From Palaemon carinicauda (taxonomy: Eukaryota > Arthropoda > Malacostraca > Decapoda > Palaemonidae): a DNA stretch of 64,000 bases. The position numbers and the translations under genes are program-made. The stretch is from NCBI RefSeq assembly GCF_036898095.1, contig NC_090763.1:52706043-52770042 (forward strand), given 5' to 3'. A model generated the notes under the pieces. That model was not told the origin of the DNA. It searched no databases and worked only from the letters and a program-made list of their open reading frames with translations. Positions 60,372-64,000 of the stretch are shown here, piece by piece (position 1 is the first letter of the stretch; every line of letters starts with the position of its first letter).

Positions 60372-60670
60372 CCCTTTTACCCCCAAAGGACATACTGGTA
60401 CGTTTCACAAAACTCATCCCTTTACCCCCATGGACGTACCGGTACGTCCTTGCAAAAAAATGGTATAAATTTTTTTTTTCATATTTTTGATAATTTTTTG
60501 AGAAAATTCAGGCATTTTCCAAGAGAATGGGACCAACCTGACCTCTCTATGACAAAAATTAAGGCTGTTAGAGCAATTTTAAAAAAATATACTGCAAAAT
60601 GTGCTGGGGAAAAAATAACCCCTTGGGGGTTAAGGGTTGGAAATTTCCAAAGAGCCTGGGGGTAAAAGGG
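60372..60670 (+). mobile_element. TTAA MITE copy (+)
   Basis: TTAA at 60368-60371 and 60671-60674. Confidence 0.96.
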
Positions 60671-60674
60671 TTAA

Positions 60675-61168
60675 CATTAATATATACCATATGTATTTAA
60701 AGGTTCCTTTCATGCAATATAGTGAAATGAATTGCACAAAATATATGGAATATAAGATAAAATCATGAAGAGGAGGTAAAATTTAAGGGGTAGATTAAAA
60801 TGCAAAATCTCTAGTGGGTAAATAATATAAGGTAATACACAAAATAGCCTCAAAAGTCATAGTTCTCTCAGAAGTAAGTTCATCTTACAGTTTATGAAAC
60901 GGAAGCCTGGGATAATGGTCATGAAATTTAGCAGTAATGTTACAATAAAAGATTGTTTACTATTTAGATTCATTCTGACTTAGCGAGTATTCACCGTTAA
61001 TGTTATACAAGTTCTCCAAAAATTTAAGTTTAGCATCATTATAAAGGAGTGCTTATGTGCAGATAAAGGAAATAGGATAATAATTGTTAATGACATTATT
61101 CCCTTTAGGTTAAATTTTCAATATGAACTTGATATAAAAGAGAAGAATTTTAGAGTGTAAGAAGAATT
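60675..61168. other. No recognised feature
   Basis: AT-rich intergenic sequence. Confidence 0.5.
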
Positions 61169-61172
61169 TTAA

Positions 61173-61427
61173 CCCTTTTACCCCCAAAGGACGTACCTGT
61201 ACGTTCTTGCAAAACACTGTTAATTACATGTTTTTACATATTTTTTTATAATTTTATGAGAAACTTCAGGCATTTTCCAAAAGAATGAGACCAACCTGAC
61301 CTCTCTAGGACAAAAATTAAGCCTGTTAGAGCAATTTAAAAAAAAACATAGCAAAATGTGCTGGGAAAAAAATAGCCCCTTGGGGGTTAAGGGTTGGAAA
61401 TTTCCAAAGAGCCTGGGGGTAAAAGGG
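61173..61427 (+). mobile_element. TTAA MITE copy (+), one terminal unit
   Basis: TTAA at 61169-61172 and 61428-61431; only one 45 bp terminal unit, as in the 38343 copy. More diverged than most. Confidence 0.94.
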
Positions 61428-61431
61428 TTAA

Positions 61432-62338
61432 TATTTTGCAAGCTTAGAGGTTTTAGTCTTTACCATGCCGAGTACCTTTACACTAAAAGCCATACTTGGA
61501 TGCATGAGGTGTAAATGTACCATTATACAAAATGATCACCTTACGAGCCTAAAGACCTCTGATGGGAAATTGGTTGTGCATGTTCATTTTAAAGATTCGG
61601 TTACATTACGAGAACACCTTAAATCGAAACATTAGCTTCGTCTGCACGTGGAAAGTTCTTAGATTGTTATTGCCTTTGGATCAAGCGGGTGAATGGGCTT
61701 GGGAGTCTCTATTTAGAGCTCTATTTAGAGAACTCATTTGAAGGCAAGTGCCAAGTATTCACTCTTGTATGCAGTACATTTTTTTTTAGGTACAATTATA
61801 TATCTGTTAAATGCAATAACTTTAGTTAACTTGTAATCTCTTGACAGAGGCAAACTGAGTCTCCTGTGTAATACAAGAAATTAATACTCACAGTTTCAAA
61901 AGATTTCACCTTAGCTTTTCTTTGTTTATACTGTATGTGAATTCAACACCATAAAATAAAGCTGAAATGTCAAAGTTTCTTTCATTGTAATATTTCCTTT
62001 TATTAATTAATATTGTATGCTTCATTTTGAATCCATCTTACCCATATCTCAAATATCTGACGAAGGAGCTAAGTGGGAACGATGGTGTCTCACAATGGAT
62101 GGGCCAGAGCTCATGGATTGATATGTTTCACATCAGAAAAAACAATAATCTTAATGTCATTTTATTCCCAGATCCTTAACCCATTGCCCTTTTGGGAGAA
62201 CTTTGAGAATGGCAAGGGAGTCCTAATGGGCCCGGGGGACTTGTGCTTCAATGATGTCCCACATGAATGCCAACACCTCAACTAATATTCATCAAAACTT
62301 TATTTCCGGTAAATTAAATTTTTTGTATCACTATTAAG
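61432..62338. other. No recognised feature
   Basis: Mostly non-coding; a short open stretch near 62073-62285 matches nothing I know. Confidence 0.45.
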
Positions 62339-62516
62339 ATGGAAAGGGTGGGCTGTGACACCCTAGCAGTACCAGCTGAACTCAGTTGAGTCCCTTGTTA
62401 GGCTGGGAGGAACGTAGAGAGTAGAGGTCCCCTTTTTTGTTTTTGTTTCTTTGTTGATGTCGGCTACCCCCCAAAATTGGGGGAAGTGCCTTGGTATATA
62501 TGTATGTATGTATGTA
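62339..62516 (+). mobile_element. LINE 3' UTR with (TATG)n tail
   Basis: Same family as 37794-37990, ending in TATGTATG repeats at 62498-62514. Confidence 0.85.
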
Positions 62517-62679
62517 CTATTAAGATGGACTTGATATTAGAACATCGGAATAATGTTAAATATCACAGCAGATCTTTGAAAAGAGAAGTAACAGGGCACT
62601 GGACAGCATGCATCTACATTCATAGAACCAGAGACCCTTATGTGGTTGTGCATGGGGATGCTTAAATGTTAGACCTTAC

Positions 62680-63350
62680 CCTCATTATTATTATTATTAT
62701 TATTAAATGCTAAGCAACAACCCTAGTTGAAAAAGCAGGATGCTATAAGCCCAGGGGCCCCAACAGGGAAAATAGCCCAGTGAGGAAAGGAAATAAGGAA
62801 AAATAAAATATTTTAGGAATAGTAACAATATTAAAATAAATATTTCCTATTTAAACTATAAAAACTTTAACGAAACAAGAGGAAAAGAAAATAGATAGAA
62901 AAGTGTGCCCGAGTGTACAATCAAGCAAGAGAACTCTAACCAAAGATAGTGGAAGACCATGGTACAGAGGCTATGGCACTACCCAAGACTAGAGAACAAT
63001 GGTTTGATTTTGGAGTGTCCTTCTCCTAGAAGAGCTGCTTACCATAGTCTCTTCTACCCTTACCAAGAGGAAATAAAGAGTTGCTTCTACCCTTACCAAG
63101 AGGAAAGTAGCCACTGAACAATTACATTGCAGTAGTTGACCTCTAGGGTGAATGAGAATTGTTTGGTAATCTCCGTGTTGTCAGGTGTATGAGGACAGAG
63201 GAGAATCTGTAAAGAATAGGCCAGACTATTCGGTGTCTGTGTAGGCAAAGAACCGTAACCAGAGAGAAGGATCCAATGTAGTACTGTCTGGCCAGTCAAA
63301 GGACCCCATAACTCTCTAGTGGTAGTATCTCAACGGGCGGCTGGTGACGT
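62680..63350 (-). mobile_element. I/Jockey-like LINE 3' region, (TAA)n tail at left
   Basis: An ATT/TAA tail (62684-62704) is followed by AAAAGCAGGATGCTATAAGC, then the same body as 38880-39250 (GGAAGACCATGGTACAGAGG, CCCAAGACTAGAGAACA), then a TCTAGTGGTAGTATCTCAAC segment to 63335. No RT motif. Confidence 0.75.
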
Positions 63351-63547
63351 GGGCTCAATCTTGACAGACTAACACCACTAGATTCTGAGGATATGGAGCC
63401 CATTCAAATTGGTCTATCCAGTCAGCTGCCTCTGTTGAAGGCAATGATATTGCTCCTCCCCTTGTAGGTCCCATTTGGAAGCAGAGAAGCCCTCCTGAAT
63501 TATTATTATTTCCATGAAGCTTATTTATGAATACAACAAGGTATTAA

Positions 63548-63845
63548 CCCTTTTACCCCCAGGCTATTTGGAACTTTCCAGCCCTTAACCCCCAGGGGTT
63601 ATTTTTTTTCAAACACATTTTGCAGTATATTTTTTTTAAATTGCTCTAACAGACTTAATTTTCATCATAGAGAGGTCAGGTTGGTCTCATTCTCTTGGAA
63701 AATGCCTGAAGTTTCTCAAAAAATTATCAAAATTATGGAAAAAAATTTAAATAGTATTTTTTTGCAAGGACGTACCGGTACGTCCATGGGGGTAAAGGGA
63801 TGAGTTTTGTGAAACGTACCAGTACGTCCTTTGGGGGTAAAAGGG
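63548..63845 (-). mobile_element. TTAA MITE copy (-)
   Basis: TTAA at 63544-63547 and 63846-63849; inverse orientation. The remaining bases to 64000 show nothing recognised. Confidence 0.95.
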
Positions 63846-64000
63846 TTAAGTGGAACTGCCAACTTGACAACCCCAAAATAAAAACTATAAAGAAGATCCG
63901 TCACACTGCCGCTGTACCCTTCTCCCTTTAAATTAACCATGAAACAACTTCACAAGAGCCAAGAAGGGAGTTATGATCATGCCAATGGCAAGGCCGAGTC

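Noticed and set aside
62073..62285. Small open frame of 70 codons
   Set aside because: No recognisable domain, no splice or codon evidence.
49988..63845. Short ORFs with 'FTKAIPLPPWTYRYVL' or 'NPFTPRLFGNFQPLTPKG' type sequence
   Set aside because: These recur only because the TTAA MITE recurs; they are translations of its termini, not a protein family.
1..64000. CRISPR-like spacing of repeats
   Set aside because: The repeats are dispersed ~300 bp transposons with target duplications, not short direct repeats with spacers, and the genome is eukaryotic.

Overview
The window looks like nuclear DNA of an animal with a large, repeat-rich genome. The best guess is a crustacean, probably a decapod. 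The reasons are a GDPD1-type gene with seven small exons over 38 kb, abundant DIRS retrotransposons, LINE remnants with (TAA)n tails, and a short interstitial run of CCTAA, the arthropod telomere motif. The species call is inference; the animal call is firm. There is no bacterial gene, CRISPR array, rRNA or tRNA that I can support.

One host gene dominates: a GDPD1/GDE4-like glycerophosphodiester phosphodiesterase (lysophospholipase D family) on the + strand. Its seven coding exons lie at 9358-9493, 22431-22473, 30787-31093, 31380-31469, 35662-35795, 38073-38187 and 47698-47844. With GT-AG introns they join in frame to 323 residues, and all expected catalytic residues are present. Just upstream (about 8328-9226) is a tandemly duplicated block rich in TGACGTCA (CRE) and CCAAT boxes, the probable promoter.

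Almost everything else is mobile DNA. (a) DIRS family 1, tyrosine-recombinase retrotransposons: an apparently intact 6.9 kb copy in intron 1 (11902-18779), a broken 6.4 kb copy in intron 2 (23397-29786), and a reversed, rearranged 5' half at 1-3198. (b) Older DIRS family 2 remnants at about 3588-5060, 19360-21640, 33766-35330 and 44361-47260, plus isolated ends. (c) Sixteen copies of a ~300 bp TTAA-inserting, piggyBac-like MITE with the terminus CCCTTTTACCCCCA. (d) LINE remnants of at least two types: an I/Jockey-like one with a (TAA)n tail and another with a (TATG)n tail. (e) A Tigger/pogo transposase pseudogene at 57240-58880, split by a nested repeat. (f) Several single foldback or TIR elements.

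Layout: 1-5.7 kb, reversed DIRS debris and a LINE end; 5.7-8.3 kb, LINE ends and an inverted-repeat unit; 8.3-9.5 kb, promoter and exon 1; 9.5-30.7 kb, introns 1 and 2 with both DIRS elements and the 43 nt exon 2; 30.7-47.9 kb, exons 3-7 among MITEs, LINEs and family 2 DIRS; 47.9-64 kb, 3' flank with MITEs, palindromes, the Tigger remnant and LINE tails. No new protein-coding system is evident. The most informative observations are the open DIRS copy with matching ITRs and a circle-junction-like internal region, the two filled/empty site pairs, and the variable 45 bp unit at one MITE end.
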